The translations under genes and the position numbers were made by a program. Below, piece after piece: positions 5,694 through 5,851 of a stretch of DNA of 5,851 nt. Origin of the DNA: an uncultured Phycisphaerales bacterium (GTDB taxonomy: Bacteria > Planctomycetota > Phycisphaerae > Phycisphaerales > UBA1924). The stretch's first letter is position 1; every line of letters begins with the position of its first letter. The DNA is taken from assembly GCA_937879825.1 (NCBI GenBank), contig CALFMQ010000006.1:1-5851 (forward strand), read 5' to 3'. The notes below the pieces were generated by a model that was not told where the DNA came from, searched no databases, and saw only the letters and a list, made by a program, of their open reading frames with translations.

Positions 5694-5851
5694 TCACCGT
5701 CCGTCGAAAACGATCTCGCCATTGACGATGGTCATCAATATGCGCCCGTTCAGCAAATCATCCGGCGCCGCCTCCGCCGTAACGAACGGGTCAATATCCA
5801 TGATCGTCAGATCCGCCCAGCGGCCCGGTTCGATCACGCCGGTTTCATTCT
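5694..5851 (-). CDS. YtcJ-like amidohydrolase, C-terminal fragment (5' end beyond window)
   Basis: The last 51 codons and the TGA stop (5694-5696) of a minus-strand gene are visible. The peptide contains G-V-I-E-P-G-R-W-A-D-L-T-I-M-D-I-D-P, then L-L-N-G-R-I-L-M-T-I-V-N-G-E-I-V-F-D-G-R at the end. This is the C-terminal pattern of metal-dependent amidohydrolases of the amidohydrolase-3/YtcJ group (usually G-x-I-x-P-G-K-x-A-D-L-V-V-L-D-x-D-P ... T-I-V-G-G-R-V-V-Y). It forms the small beta-sandwich part next to the TIM barrel. The metal-binding and catalytic residues are outside the window, so substrate and activity cannot be judged. The gene converges on DUF1801. Unlike lepA on the same strand, the plus strand here is only mildly biased, with C over G. 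Confidence 0.8.
   Translation of the reverse strand, partial: NETGVIEPGRWADLTIMDIDPFVTAEAAPDDLLNGRILMTIVNGEIVFDGR

Noticed and set aside
1..5851. CRISPR array, tRNA or rRNA gene, insertion sequence, phage or defence cluster
   Set aside because: No regularly spaced long repeats, cloverleaf-like segments, transposase or nuclease motifs were seen. The genes are housekeeping, surface, peptidase and amidohydrolase types.

Overview
The window is a high-GC bacterial chromosome segment, most likely from Planctomycetota of the Phycisphaerae type. This rests on the combination of a PEP-CTERM-like surface protein with a V-P-A-P-G / hydrophobic / R-R-R-R tail, a lipoprotein dipeptidyl-peptidase IV, and very GC-rich, strand-biased coding. 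The lineage is an inference; there is no marker RNA in the window.

Layout: the left third (1-1772, minus strand) is almost the whole of lepA (elongation factor 4), missing only its last few codons at the window edge. A 322-base divergent spacer follows. It carries a short degenerate heptamer repeat against the lepA start, weak promoter-like boxes in both directions, and a good Shine-Dalgarno for the next gene. A plus-strand gene (2095-2733) encodes a 212-residue secreted protein with an N-terminal signal peptide and a C-terminal exosortase-type sorting tail. It ends at a textbook intrinsic terminator (2764-2795).

The central gene (2869-5151) is a 760-residue S9B-family dipeptidyl-peptidase IV with a lipoprotein signal and all key catalytic residues. 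Its stop codon overlaps by 4 bases the start of a 127-residue DUF1801 protein (5148-5531), so these two look translationally coupled. A 162-base convergent spacer follows, then the C-terminal 51 residues of a YtcJ-like amidohydrolase on the minus strand, cut by the window edge.

Functionally this is a mix of housekeeping (translation GTPase), envelope/surface (exosortase substrate) and extracytoplasmic peptide degradation. I see no evidence of a defence system, mobile element, CRISPR array or RNA gene, and nothing that forms an obvious new multi-gene system. The most notable non-gene signals are a strong G-over-C excess on the plus strand that ignores gene direction and then fades inside the DUF1801 gene near 5340-5500, and the heptamer array in the lepA leader.
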